A DNA stretch of 64,000 nt from Kosakonia sp. SMBL-WEM22. Lineage in GTDB: Bacteria; Pseudomonadota; Gammaproteobacteria; Enterobacterales; Enterobacteriaceae. Numbering within the stretch: the first letter of the stretch is position 1; each line of letters begins with the position of its first letter. The DNA lies in contig NZ_CP051488.1 of the NCBI RefSeq assembly GCF_014490785.1, positions 1,426,001-1,490,000 of the forward strand, in the 5' to 3' direction. The translations under genes were made by a program, and so were the position numbers. Shown here one piece after another: positions 1 to 7,615 of this stretch. The notes below the pieces were generated by a model. It was given only the letters and a program-made list of their open reading frames with translations. It ran no database searches and was not told the origin of the DNA.

Positions 1-141
1 CTGATCGCCCTGACGCGGCTGGCGAACGGCGAGCCGGTAACGCAGGTGGCGCTGGAGTGCGGCTATGCCACCCCCAGCGCCTTTAGCGCCATGTTTCGCC
101 GGGTGATGGGTGTGCCGCCCGGCGACTACTTTACCCAGTGA
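1..141 (+). CDS. AraC-family transcriptional regulator, C-terminal end (partial)
   Basis: The window opens inside a reading frame that codes for 46 residues and then a TGA. The residues match the second helix-turn-helix of AraC/XylS regulators: a VALECGYATPSAFSAMFRR stretch (the recognition helix region) followed by a GVPPGDYF end, equivalent to the usual G.sP..yR. The N-terminal ligand domain lies outside the window, so target and inducer cannot be told. Its last 11 bases overlap the 3' end of the convergent leuA2 gene. Family is clear; specific identity is not. Confidence 0.8.
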   Translation: MIALTRLANGEPVTQVALECGYATPSAFSAMFRRVMGVPPGDYFTQ

Positions 142-1801
142 TAAAGGGCTGTGCGGCGTTAAGCACCGCCTGCAGTGAGGCGCGGGTGATATCGCTGTCG
201 ATACTGACGCCCCATGCGCGCTCGCCGCGCGCGTTGGCGCAGCAGACATAGGCCACCGAGCGGCTGTCGCTGTGTTTGCCGAGCGTGTGTTCGTGGTAGC
301 TCTCAATATTGATCTCAACGCGCAGGCTGCGGCAGAGCGCGGTTAACGCCGCCGAGAGAAAACCGTTGCCCGTCCCATCCAGCTTCAGCGTCTCGTTATG
401 CCAGCGGATCTCCGCGTGCAGGATGGTGCGCTGCCCCGGCTGGTTGGTGCAGACATACTCAATTAACGCCAGCGGCGGCTGATCCACCAGGCCGTAGGTC
501 TGGCGAAACAGATTCCAGATCGCCATTTGCGACATCTCTTTGCCCGCGCTGTCCGCCGCCTGCTGCACATGCCCGCTGAACGCCTGCTGAAGCTTACGCG
601 GCAGCGCCAGGCCGTGGTTCTGCTCCAGCAGCCAGGCCGCGCCGCTCTTGCCCGACTGGCTGTTGACGCGAATAACCGCTTCGTAGCTACAGCCGATATC
701 CGCCGGGTCGAGCGGCAGATAGGGCACCTGCCAGACGTCCGCCGTGCTGTTTTGCCGCGCGGCAAATCCTTTCTTAATCGCGTCCTGGTGCGAGCCGGAA
801 AAGGCGGTAAACACCAGTTCACCGGCGTAGGGGTGGCGCGGCGCAACCGGCAACTGGTTACACTCTTCGACTACCTCTACCACCTTTTTCATCTGGCTAA
901 ACTCAAGGCCCGGCGCGATGCCCTGGGTGTAGAGATTGAGCGCCAGCGTCACCAGATCGGCATTGCCGGTGCGCTCGCCGTTGCCAAACAGGCAGCCTTC
1001 AACCCGCTCTGCGCCTGCCAGCAGCGCCAATTCGGCGCTGGCAATGCCGGTGCCGCGATCGTTATGGGTATGTACGCTGATGCACACCTGCTCGCGGCGC
1101 GAGAAGTGACGGCAGAAGTGCTCAATCTGGTCGGCATAGACATTGGGCATGCTCACCTCAACGGTGGCCGGCAGGTTGATGATCATTGGCCGGGTTTCGT
1201 CCGGTTGCCAGACATCGGCCACCGCTTCGCAAATCGCCAGCGCGAACTCCGCTTCGGTAAAGCAGAAGGTTTCCGGCGAATACTGGAACACCCACTGCGT
1301 CTCTGGTGCGGCTTCGCACTGCGTGCGGATTTGCCGCGCCGCGTTGACCGCCAGCGTGACGATCTCCTCCTTGCTCTGGCGGAAAACCTGCTCGCGGAAC
1401 ACCGGCGCGGTAGCGTTGTAGAGATGTACGGTCGCGCGGCGCGCGCCCTGCAAGGATTCAAAGGTGCGGCGAATCAGATCGTCACGCGCCTGGGTTAACA
1501 CCTGAATGGTGACATCTTCAGGAATGCGTTGCTCCTCAATCAACTGGCGCACAAAGCTAAAGTCCGTTTGCGAGGCAGAGGGGAAGGCGACCTCAATCTC
1601 CTTAAAGCCGCACTCCAGCAAGAGATCCCAGAATTTTAGTTTGCGTGCCGCATCCATCGGCTCGGCAAGAGCCTGGTTGCCGTCGCGTAAATCCGTCGAC
1701 AGCCAGCGCGGCGCGTGGGTCAGCGTGTTATCCGGCCAGCGGCGATCGCGCAGCGGCAGTGGGGCATGGGGATGATATTTTTCAGCAGGGGTCGTTAACA
1801 T
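131..1801 (-). CDS. leuA: 2-isopropylmalate synthase, LeuA2 type
   Basis: Predicted to condense acetyl-CoA with 2-oxoisovalerate to 2-isopropylmalate, the first committed step of leucine synthesis, in the cytoplasm. The 556-residue product has the HMGL-like TIM barrel with a DLRDGNQ motif (residues 37-43, catalytic Arg and metal Asp) and an HTHNDRGT metal-binding motif, then a C-terminal regulatory-type domain. It resembles the longer class known from actinobacteria rather than the LeuA of the leuABCD operon, so it is probably a second copy. The start at 1801 is chosen because GGAGAG lies just upstream; the frame stays open further back to 1993 into repeats. It stands alone, without leuBCD. 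A paralogous Claisen-type synthase with a related keto acid substrate cannot be excluded. Confidence 0.88.
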   Translation of the reverse strand: MLTTPAEKYHPHAPLPLRDRRWPDNTLTHAPRWLSTDLRDGNQALAEPMDAARKLKFWDLLLECGFKEIEVAFPSASQTDFSFVRQLIEEQRIPEDVTIQVLTQARDDLIRRTFESLQGARRATVHLYNATAPVFREQVFRQSKEEIVTLAVNAARQIRTQCEAAPETQWVFQYSPETFCFTEAEFALAICEAVADVWQPDETRPMIINLPATVEVSMPNVYADQIEHFCRHFSRREQVCISVHTHNDRGTGIASAELALLAGAERVEGCLFGNGERTGNADLVTLALNLYTQGIAPGLEFSQMKKVVEVVEECNQLPVAPRHPYAGELVFTAFSGSHQDAIKKGFAARQNSTADVWQVPYLPLDPADIGCSYEAVIRVNSQSGKSGAAWLLEQNHGLALPRKLQQAFSGHVQQAADSAGKEMSQMAIWNLFRQTYGLVDQPPLALIEYVCTNQPGQRTILHAEIRWHNETLKLDGTGNGFLSAALTALCRSLRVEINIESYHEHTLGKHSDSRSVAYVCCANARGERAWGVSIDSDITRASLQAVLNAAQPFITG

Positions 1802-1817
1802 TTTCGTCTCTCCACAG

Positions 1818-1840
1818 GGTGTGGTTTTAGTTTCCACACC
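1818..1840. promoter_or_regulatory. Hairpin in the leuA2 leader
   Basis: A perfect 7-bp inverted repeat (GGTGTGG / CCACACC, 9-base loop) ends about 8 bases before the leuA2 Shine-Dalgarno sequence. In the mRNA it would form a stem right before the ribosome site. No T-run follows, so it is not an ordinary terminator. A role in translation control is inference only. Confidence 0.35.
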
Positions 1841-1915
1841 GCAGCGGATGCGCGCGCCCGCGCAGCTGACAACCTGTTGCGTAAAAGTGACAACCCGCAG
1901 GGAAATGATCACCTG

Positions 1916-2213
1916 ATAAGGCCCGGTGCATTGCCCGATGGCGCTGCGCTTACCGGGCCTACGGGAGCGTTGGTCGGATAAGGCACGGTGCATTGCCCGA
2001 TGGCGCTGCGCTTATCGGGCCTACAGGAGGCGTTGGTCGGATAAGGTCCTGTGCATTGCCCGCTGGCGCTGCGCTTATCGGGCCTACGGGAGGCGTTGGT
2101 AGGATAACGCCCGGTGCAATGCCCGATGGCGCTGCGCTTATCGGGCCTACGGGAGGTGTATTATATGTCGGTTAAGTGCGTAGGCCGGATAAGGCGTTAG
2201 CCGCCATCCGGCA
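1916..2213. repeat. Tandem REP-like array (four ~63-bp units plus one REP)
   Basis: Four head-to-tail units start at 1916, 1978, 2041 and 2104, with 62-63 base spacing. Each carries a palindrome of the form GCCCGAT...ATCGGGC followed by a spacer containing GGAGGCGTTGGT. Unit-to-unit differences are few. At 2181-2213 a classical enteric REP (TAGGCCGGATAAGGC...GCCATCCGGC) closes the array just behind the melB stop. This fills the gap between leuA2 and melB; the short ORF reading through it is a repeat artefact. REPs of this type usually act at mRNA 3' ends. Confidence 0.85.
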
Positions 2214-2224
2214 ATAACGCGCAC

Positions 2225-3643
2225 TTACGCCTGCACCCGGTCGCCCACCACCGGCGGCGTCTGCGGTGCATTAGCGTTGCCGACATGGCGATACTTATCC
2301 AGCAGATGAATTTGAATACGGCGCAGCATATCGCCATTGAGTTTGTAGAAGCGGAAGTAGACCAGCAGCGAGATGGCGAAGAAGCAGGCGGGGAGCGCCA
2401 GCATAATCAACTGCATGCCCATTAAGGTGCTGGCGGACTGCGCCACGTTCGGCACATACCCAATCACCCCGAGCACCACGGCGATAAAGTAGGCCGCGAA
2501 GGCCGCGCCCGCTTTCACCACCAGCGTCTGCACCGAGTAGGCGATGCTCTCGCAGCGCACATTGAGTTTGTATTCGCCGTAATCGACGGTGTCGGCAACC
2601 ATAATCACCTGTAACACCCAGAAGAAGGCTTTGCCGATGCTGAACAGCACGCCCGCCAGCAAAATCACCCATGCGTGGGTCTGGCCCAGCAGCGCCATCC
2701 ACAGCAGCACGCCGCCGCTGATAATCGGCAGCACCGACGCCCCCGCCCACAGCACGCGGCGTGAGAAGAGTTTCACCAGCTTCGGGAAGAGCATCAGGAT
2801 CAGCAGGTTCGCGACGCCCGCATAGGACATGTAGTAGGGGAAAAGGTCGACATCGCCAATTACGTAGGTGAAGTAGTAGATCGCAAAGCCTTCAATGACG
2901 TTGGCGGCGGTGTTGTAGGCCAGCGCCATCACCAGCAGGCAGGCGAGCTGATCGTTCTTAACGATCAGTTGCAGCATCGCTTTCAGGTTCATTGGCGCGC
3001 TCTGTTCACCGCCCTGTTTGTCAGAGGAGTAGACCTCATGCACGTTGCGCAGGGTGACGATGGTCGAGAGGATAAAGAAGGCGATCAGCACCAGCGTCAG
3101 CATCTGGAAGCCAAACCCGCGATCCGCTCCGCCGACGGCGTTCACAAACGGCAGTGCGATCCCTGCGGTAACAAAACCGGCGAGGCTGGCGAAAAAGCGT
3201 GGGTAGGGCACCAGCTGTTCGCGCTCGCGCTTGTCCAGAGTGATGGTCGGCACCAGCGACCAGAACGGCACATCCATAATCGTGTAGGTGAAACCCCACA
3301 GCAGATAGGTCGCCCACACCCACACCAGCTGCGTGGTGCCGGTAAAGTGGTGGGCGCTGAAGAGCATATAGAGCACCAGCGAGTTGGTCAGCGTGCCGAC
3401 TAAAATCCACGGCTTGAACTTGCCCCAGCGCGTGCGGGTGCAGTCGACTATCCAGCCCATAATCGGGTCGGCCAGCGCGTCGAGAATGCGCGCCACCAGA
3501 AAGAGCGTGCCGACCATGCCGACCGACAGGCCGACAATATCGGTGTAGTAATACATCAAGTACATGTAGACGATGCCGATCGCAAAATCCTTACCAAATG
3601 CACCAAATCCGTAGCTGAGCTTTGTTGTCATTGAAATACTCAT
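2225..3643 (-). CDS. melB: Melibiose:Na+/H+ symporter MelB
   Basis: Inner-membrane GPH-family carrier that brings melibiose in with Na+, Li+ or H+. The 472-residue protein has the twelve-helix pattern of MelB and is close to E. coli MelB in length and sequence. Residues known to bind sugar or cation are present at the expected numbers: Asp19 in FGKDFAIG, Asp55 and Asp59 in RILDALADP, Asp124 in TIMDVPFW. A second in-frame ATG four codons in is possible; the first gives the MSISMTTK start known from E. coli. It lies 70 bases behind melA and forms the melAB operon. The REP array follows its stop. Confidence 0.97.
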   Translation of the reverse strand: MSISMTTKLSYGFGAFGKDFAIGIVYMYLMYYYTDIVGLSVGMVGTLFLVARILDALADPIMGWIVDCTRTRWGKFKPWILVGTLTNSLVLYMLFSAHHFTGTTQLVWVWATYLLWGFTYTIMDVPFWSLVPTITLDKREREQLVPYPRFFASLAGFVTAGIALPFVNAVGGADRGFGFQMLTLVLIAFFILSTIVTLRNVHEVYSSDKQGGEQSAPMNLKAMLQLIVKNDQLACLLVMALAYNTAANVIEGFAIYYFTYVIGDVDLFPYYMSYAGVANLLILMLFPKLVKLFSRRVLWAGASVLPIISGGVLLWMALLGQTHAWVILLAGVLFSIGKAFFWVLQVIMVADTVDYGEYKLNVRCESIAYSVQTLVVKAGAAFAAYFIAVVLGVIGYVPNVAQSASTLMGMQLIMLALPACFFAISLLVYFRFYKLNGDMLRRIQIHLLDKYRHVGNANAPQTPPVVGDRVQA

Positions 3644-3713
3644 AGGGTACCGATTGCCTCTTTCAGTGTCGGAAGGGTTGCAAAACCGCCGGGCGCGCGG
3701 CCCGGCGAATGCC

Positions 3714-5066
3714 TTAGCGATGCAGCCACGCGGGCAGCCACTCGCCGTGGCTTGCGATCAGGTCATCCACCAGCGCATAGATTTCGTCGATACCAAGCAC
3801 AGCCGCAGTGTGCGGATCCATCAGCGCGGCGTAATAGACATAATCCCGGTTTTCGGTCAGCACCGCTTCGGTGAGCAGCGTCTGCACATTGATGTTGGTC
3901 TGCATCATCGCCGCAAGATGAGCAGGCAATTTACCCGCTTTGGTCGGCTGAATGCCGTTGGCATCGACCAGGCAGGGCACTTCGACGCAGCACCCTTCCG
4001 GCAGGTTGTCGATCAGGCCATCGTTACGCACGTTGCCATAGATTACGCTCGGCTCGCCGGTCCAGATGGCGTTCATAATGGTGCTGGCATACTCCCGCGA
4101 GGCTTTCACCTCAATGCGATCGGCGGTTTTATACTCCGCCAGCTCCTTCTGCCAGGTTTCCAGTTGCTCGACGCAGCGTTTCGGGTACTCATCCAGCGGC
4201 ACCTGGTAGCGTTCAAGTAAATCCTCGCGTCCCGGCTTGATAAACCACGGCGTATATTCAGCAAAGTGTTCCGAGGATTCGGTAACGAAGTAGCCGAGCT
4301 TTTTGAACATCTCATAACGCACAATGTTCTGGCAGCGTGGGTTGCCGTGCATGTTTGGCTTCGGTGCGCGTTTGTCTTCATAGGCCTGCAACAGCTCGGG
4401 ATAGAGGCTGACATAGCTGCCATCCGGCTGCTTTTTCTCCAGCGACAGGTAAAAGGCCATATGGTTGATGCCAGCGCAGCGGTAGCGTAACAACGCCGGG
4501 TCGAGATCGAGATCGCGCGCCAGCTCCTCCGCGGTGCCCTGCACCGAGTGGCACAGCCCAACCTGCTTGATATGCGGGTAGCGGGCATAGATCGCCCAGG
4601 TGTTCATCGCCATCGGGTTGACGTAGTTCAACAGTGTGGCGTTCGGGCAGACCTCGGTCATATCCTCACAAATTTGCCACAGGTGAGGGATGGTGCGCAG
4701 GGCGCGCATAATGCCGCCGGGGCCGAGGGTGTCGGCGATGGTCTGCTCAAGACCGTGGCGTTTACACACTTCAAAATCGGTGACGGTGCAGGGTTCGTAG
4801 CCGCCAATCTGGAACGCGACGACCACAAAGTCGGCCCCTTTTAGCGCCGTTTTTTGATCTGTATGGCAAGTGATGTTCCCGTAAGCGCCGACCGAATCCA
4901 TCAGTTTGCGCACTACGATGTGCGACTCTTCAAGGCGCGTGGCATCAATATCCATCAGCGCTACCTGTGCATTTTTCAGTGCCGGGCGCTGGAACACGTC
5001 GCCGAGGATGTTTTTAACAAATACCGTAGAACCGGCGCCGATAAAGGTGATTTTTGGTGCAGACAT
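3714..5066 (-). CDS. melA: Alpha-galactosidase MelA (glycoside hydrolase family 4)
   Basis: Cytoplasmic enzyme that splits melibiose into galactose and glucose. The 450-residue product (E. coli MelA is 451) begins with the NAD-binding fold of GH4 (KITFIGAGSTVF) and contains the family signature NYVNPMA and the metal/catalytic segment GLCHSVQG. GH4 enzymes need NAD+, Mn2+ and reducing conditions. The start is supported by GGGAGAAAGG upstream. It is the first gene of melAB and is read away from melR. Confidence 0.97.
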   Translation of the reverse strand: MSAPKITFIGAGSTVFVKNILGDVFQRPALKNAQVALMDIDATRLEESHIVVRKLMDSVGAYGNITCHTDQKTALKGADFVVVAFQIGGYEPCTVTDFEVCKRHGLEQTIADTLGPGGIMRALRTIPHLWQICEDMTEVCPNATLLNYVNPMAMNTWAIYARYPHIKQVGLCHSVQGTAEELARDLDLDPALLRYRCAGINHMAFYLSLEKKQPDGSYVSLYPELLQAYEDKRAPKPNMHGNPRCQNIVRYEMFKKLGYFVTESSEHFAEYTPWFIKPGREDLLERYQVPLDEYPKRCVEQLETWQKELAEYKTADRIEVKASREYASTIMNAIWTGEPSVIYGNVRNDGLIDNLPEGCCVEVPCLVDANGIQPTKAGKLPAHLAAMMQTNINVQTLLTEAVLTENRDYVYYAALMDPHTAAVLGIDEIYALVDDLIASHGEWLPAWLHR

Positions 5067-5144
5067 GAACCTTTCTCCCTGATGTGATTGTACGTTCTGA
5101 GCGTGGCACGGGAGACTTTCGCCATCTGCCTTCTTCCCGGCGGG

Positions 5145-5202
5145 AGATTCCCGAAAACTCAGATCGCGTAATGCGCCGCGCGCGATCTGAGTTTCCGGGA
5201 GA
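5145..5202. promoter_or_regulatory. Divergent melA-melR control region with large palindrome
   Basis: A perfect 12-bp inverted repeat, ACTCAGATCGCG at 5157-5168 and CGCGATCTGAGT at 5181-5192, is flanked on both sides by a TTTCCGGGA-like element in opposite orientation (GATTCCCGAAAAC before it, GTTTCCGGGAGAA after it). The latter resembles the binding element of MelR in E. coli, so these are probably paired MelR sites serving melAB. The exact start sites and a CRP site were not resolved by eye. Confidence 0.55.
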
Positions 5203-5300
5203 AAATGGGCGCTTAAGCAGAGTTAATGGCAACGGCTTTCACTAAACTAAAGCAGGTGAGGGCGCGGTGAAGCGCGAAAGTGATGATGCGGGAAGGATCG

Positions 5301-6218
5301 ATGGCAAAAGAACTTATCAGAGCAGATATGTGCAGCGGGGATGAGAAAACCACGCGCGGCCCGCTGTCGCTCTACTCCGAATATCAGCGCATGGAGATTG
5401 AGCTGCGCGCGCCGCTGGCGATGCCCGCCAGCCACTGGCACGGCCAGGTGGAAGTGAACGTGCCGTTTGATGGCGACGTCGAGTACCTGATTAATAACGA
5501 GGTGGTGCGCATCAAGCAGGGGTATATCACCCTGTTCTGGGCCTGTACCCCGCACCAGCTGACGCGCCCCGGCGACTGTACGCAGATGGCGATTTTCAAC
5601 CTGCCGATGCACCTGTTTCTCTCCTGGCCGCTGGATCGTGAACTGATTAACCACGTTACTCACGGGATGGTGATCAAATCCCTCGCCGCCCAGCAGCTGA
5701 GCGCGTTTGAAGTGCAGCGCTGGCAGCATGAACTCAACAGCGACAACGAGCAGTTGCGCCAGCTGGCGATTGAGGAGATCGCCCTGATGCTTAAGCGCTT
5801 TAGCCTCTCCGGCTGGCAGCCGATCCTCGTTAATAAAACCTCGCGCACCCATAAAAACAGCGTCTCGCGCCATGCGCAGTTTTACGTTAGCCAGATGCTG
5901 GAGTTTATTGCGGTCAATTACGATCAGGTGCTGACGATTAACGCCATCGCCGAGCATGTGAAGCTCAATCCCAACTATGCGATGGGCATTTTTCAGCGCG
6001 TGATGCAGCTGACCATGAAGCAGTACATCACCGCCATGCGCATCAACCACGTTCGTGCGCTGCTGAGCGATACCGATAAAACGATCCTTGATATCGCGCT
6101 CACCGCCGGGTTCGGCTCCAGCAGCCGCTTTTACAGCACCTTTCAGAAGTATGTCGGCATGCCGCCGCAGAAATACCGCAAGCTCAGCCAGCTGCGACGC
6201 CAGCAGCATGCGGGGTGA
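5301..6218 (+). CDS. melR: Melibiose operon regulator MelR (AraC family)
   Basis: Melibiose-responsive activator of melAB. The product has an N-terminal cupin-like sugar domain with the HWHGQVEVNVPFDG stretch typical of MelR, and a C-terminal pair of helix-turn-helix motifs ending in GFGSSSRFYSTFQKYVGMPPQKYRK. The ATG at 5301 is preferred because GGGAAGG stands just upstream and the length (305 residues) fits E. coli MelR (302); a GTG at 5280 is in frame. It is divergent from melA across a shared control region, as in E. coli. Confidence 0.95.
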   Translation: MAKELIRADMCSGDEKTTRGPLSLYSEYQRMEIELRAPLAMPASHWHGQVEVNVPFDGDVEYLINNEVVRIKQGYITLFWACTPHQLTRPGDCTQMAIFNLPMHLFLSWPLDRELINHVTHGMVIKSLAAQQLSAFEVQRWQHELNSDNEQLRQLAIEEIALMLKRFSLSGWQPILVNKTSRTHKNSVSRHAQFYVSQMLEFIAVNYDQVLTINAIAEHVKLNPNYAMGIFQRVMQLTMKQYITAMRINHVRALLSDTDKTILDIALTAGFGSSSRFYSTFQKYVGMPPQKYRKLSQLRRQQHAG

Positions 6219-6227
6219 AAAGGCGTT

Positions 6228-6335
6228 TATCCCCACTAAGGGATAATGCAGGAAATATCCCTTAGAGGGGATAATGGTGACGTTGACAATATCCCCTCCA
6301 GGGTATAAAACGCTGTTTATCCCTTACTGCGGATA
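6228..6335 (+). promoter_or_regulatory. hipBA promoter with four HipB operators
   Basis: Four copies of the HipB operator pattern TATCC(N8)GGATA lie at 6228-6245, 6256-6273, 6290-6307 (right half GTATA, one mismatch) and 6318-6335. A TTGACA at 6283-6288 and TATAAA at 6304-6309 place the promoter among them. The layout matches autorepression of hipBA in E. coli, where HipB dimers bind several such sites. Confidence 0.9.
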
Positions 6336-6357
6336 ATCTGCGAAAAACGAGAAGCCT

Positions 6358-6621
6358 ATGACCACGCCAGCGATCTACAGCCCGGTACAACTTGCCAATG
6401 CCATGAAGCTTATCCGGCAGAAAAATGGCTGGACGCAAAATGATCTGGCCCAACGGATTGGTATCAAGCAGGCCACGATCTCGAACTTCGAAAATAACCC
6501 CGATAAAACCACGCTGACGACCCTGTTTAAAATTCTCCAGTCCCTTGAGATGTCGTTAATTTTGCAAGAGAAAAAGGAAGCAGGCGTCGATAACCTCCAT
6601 CAACAGGATCTGGAGTGGTAA
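6358..6621 (+). CDS. hipB: HipB antitoxin/repressor (HTH, XRE family)
   Basis: DNA-binding antitoxin that represses its own operon and in E. coli neutralises the HipA kinase. The 87-residue product is collinear with E. coli HipB (88): a helix-turn-helix around GWTQNDLAQRIGIKQATISNFEN and a C-terminal strand that builds the dimer, ending in DLEW. Its operators are intact upstream, and its TAA overlaps the ATG of the next gene (TAATG). It therefore looks functional as a repressor even though the partner toxin is shortened. Confidence 0.95.
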   Translation: MTTPAIYSPVQLANAMKLIRQKNGWTQNDLAQRIGIKQATISNFENNPDKTTLTTLFKILQSLEMSLILQEKKEAGVDNLHQQDLEW

Positions 6622-7025
6622 TGCGCAAGTTAAGTACATGGATGAATAACGAACGCGTCGGCGAGTTGACGAAGCAAAGCAACGGCGCGCATACCTTCAA
6701 ATATGATGAGGGCTGGCTGCAAAGCGAACGCGCACGGCCTCTCTCGTTATCATTACCGCTACAGTTTGGTGCCATCACCTCTGACGCCGTCTTTAACTAC
6801 TTTGATAACCTGCTCCCCGATAACCCGCGTGTGCGCGATCGCATCGTGAAGCGTTATCACGCTGCCTCTAAACAACCTTTTGATCTGCTGGCAGAGATTG
6901 GCAGAGACAGCGTTGGCGCGGTGACATTACTGCCTCCGGAGGAGGAGAGTGCTTCCCGGGCATTAAGCTGGGCAATGCTTGAGCAAGCAAAACATTCGCT
7001 ACCGGATAATATTCATCACGCGTAA
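6621..7025 (+). pseudogene. hipA: Truncated HipA: N-terminal part only (HipS-like)
   Basis: HipA in E. coli is a 440-residue Ser/Thr kinase that phosphorylates glutamyl-tRNA synthetase and causes persistence. Here only about 125 residues match its N-terminal subdomain (WMNNERVGELTK, PLSLSLPLQFG, FNYFDNLLPDNP, PFDLLAEIGRDSVGAVTL), after which the frame runs into KHSLPDNIHHA and a TAA. The ATP-binding and catalytic regions are missing and no second piece is found downstream. The start is the ATG at 6621 that overlaps the hipB stop. The break lies at the edge of an AT-rich segment, suggesting loss by insertion or deletion. It may be a remnant; but a free HipA N-subdomain resembles HipS of HipBST systems, so a retained role is conceivable. 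Confidence 0.8.
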
Positions 7026-7116
7026 AAAACAATATCGTTCGGTATGCTCAGACTGCATACAATTTAGTTTCATCATCGTTAATTTGATGCGTGTTTGAAT
7101 GAGATATTTTTATTAC

Positions 7117-7151
7117 AAAGAGTAGGGTTATCCGTTATAACCCTACTCTTT
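7117..7151. terminator. Bidirectional terminator between hipA remnant and LprI-like gene
   Basis: Perfect 14-bp stem (AAAGAGTAGGGTTA / TAACCCTACTCTTT) with a 7-base loop and A/T-rich flanks on both sides, placed between two converging genes. Confidence 0.8.
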
Positions 7152-7162
7152 AAATTATTTTA

Positions 7163-7615
7163 TTACTTGAGGTATAGCTCTTCTAAGAATTCCTCGCGAT
7201 CCTTGTTTTGGGCGAGAATACACTGCGTCTTTATATCATCTTGGCTCGTTGCCCACTCACCGACTAAAGTAGATGATGCAGCACAAAGTTCATCACGAGA
7301 GGTTTGCCAAAGCTTCTGAGACTTAAGAAATTTTTCCCAGAAAACGTCTTTGATTTTACTGCCTTCGATATCATTTAGATGATAAGGAGTATCATAGTCC
7401 GTATTTATCATTAAGTGAATCTTTGTTATTTTTTCATTTAATTTTCTTTCGGATTTAGCCTTTAATTCATCTTTGCATTGACTTTGGTTTTTTTCGTTGC
7501 CATAAGCTGGTAATGAAAGACAGTGCTGAATATCTTTACTTAATTTGAAATTCACAGCCTCGGCATTGAAAGCCGATATTGATAATGCGATAAGTATTAC
7601 TTTTTTATGGTTCAT
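7163..7615 (-). CDS. LprI/DUF1311-type lysozyme-inhibitor-like protein, probable immunity protein
   Basis: A 150-residue protein with a signal peptide (cleavage likely after NAEA, near residue 20), so probably periplasmic. The mature part has the LprI/DUF1311 pattern: Cys in HCLSLPAYG and SQCKDEL, then W-SRDELC and later a TQC-ILAQNKDREEFL segment, giving conserved cysteine pairs. Members of this family inhibit lysozymes. Its ATG overlaps the TGA of the upstream muramidase gene (ATGA) and no good ribosome site is seen, so it is probably translationally coupled. Context suggests it protects the cell from that muramidase. A general envelope-stress role is an alternative. Confidence 0.75.
   Translation of the reverse strand: MNHKKVILIALSISAFNAEAVNFKLSKDIQHCLSLPAYGNEKNQSQCKDELKAKSERKLNEKITKIHLMINTDYDTPYHLNDIEGSKIKDVFWEKFLKSQKLWQTSRDELCAASSTLVGEWATSQDDIKTQCILAQNKDREEFLEELYLK

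Noticed and set aside
1993..2175. 60-codon frame with repeated MPDGAALIGPTGG segments
   Set aside because: It is just the translation of the tandem REP-like array; no ribosome site.
6219..6357. CRISPR-like spaced repeats before hipB
   Set aside because: The repeated TATCC...GGATA units are HipB operators with irregular spacing, not direct repeats with spacers.
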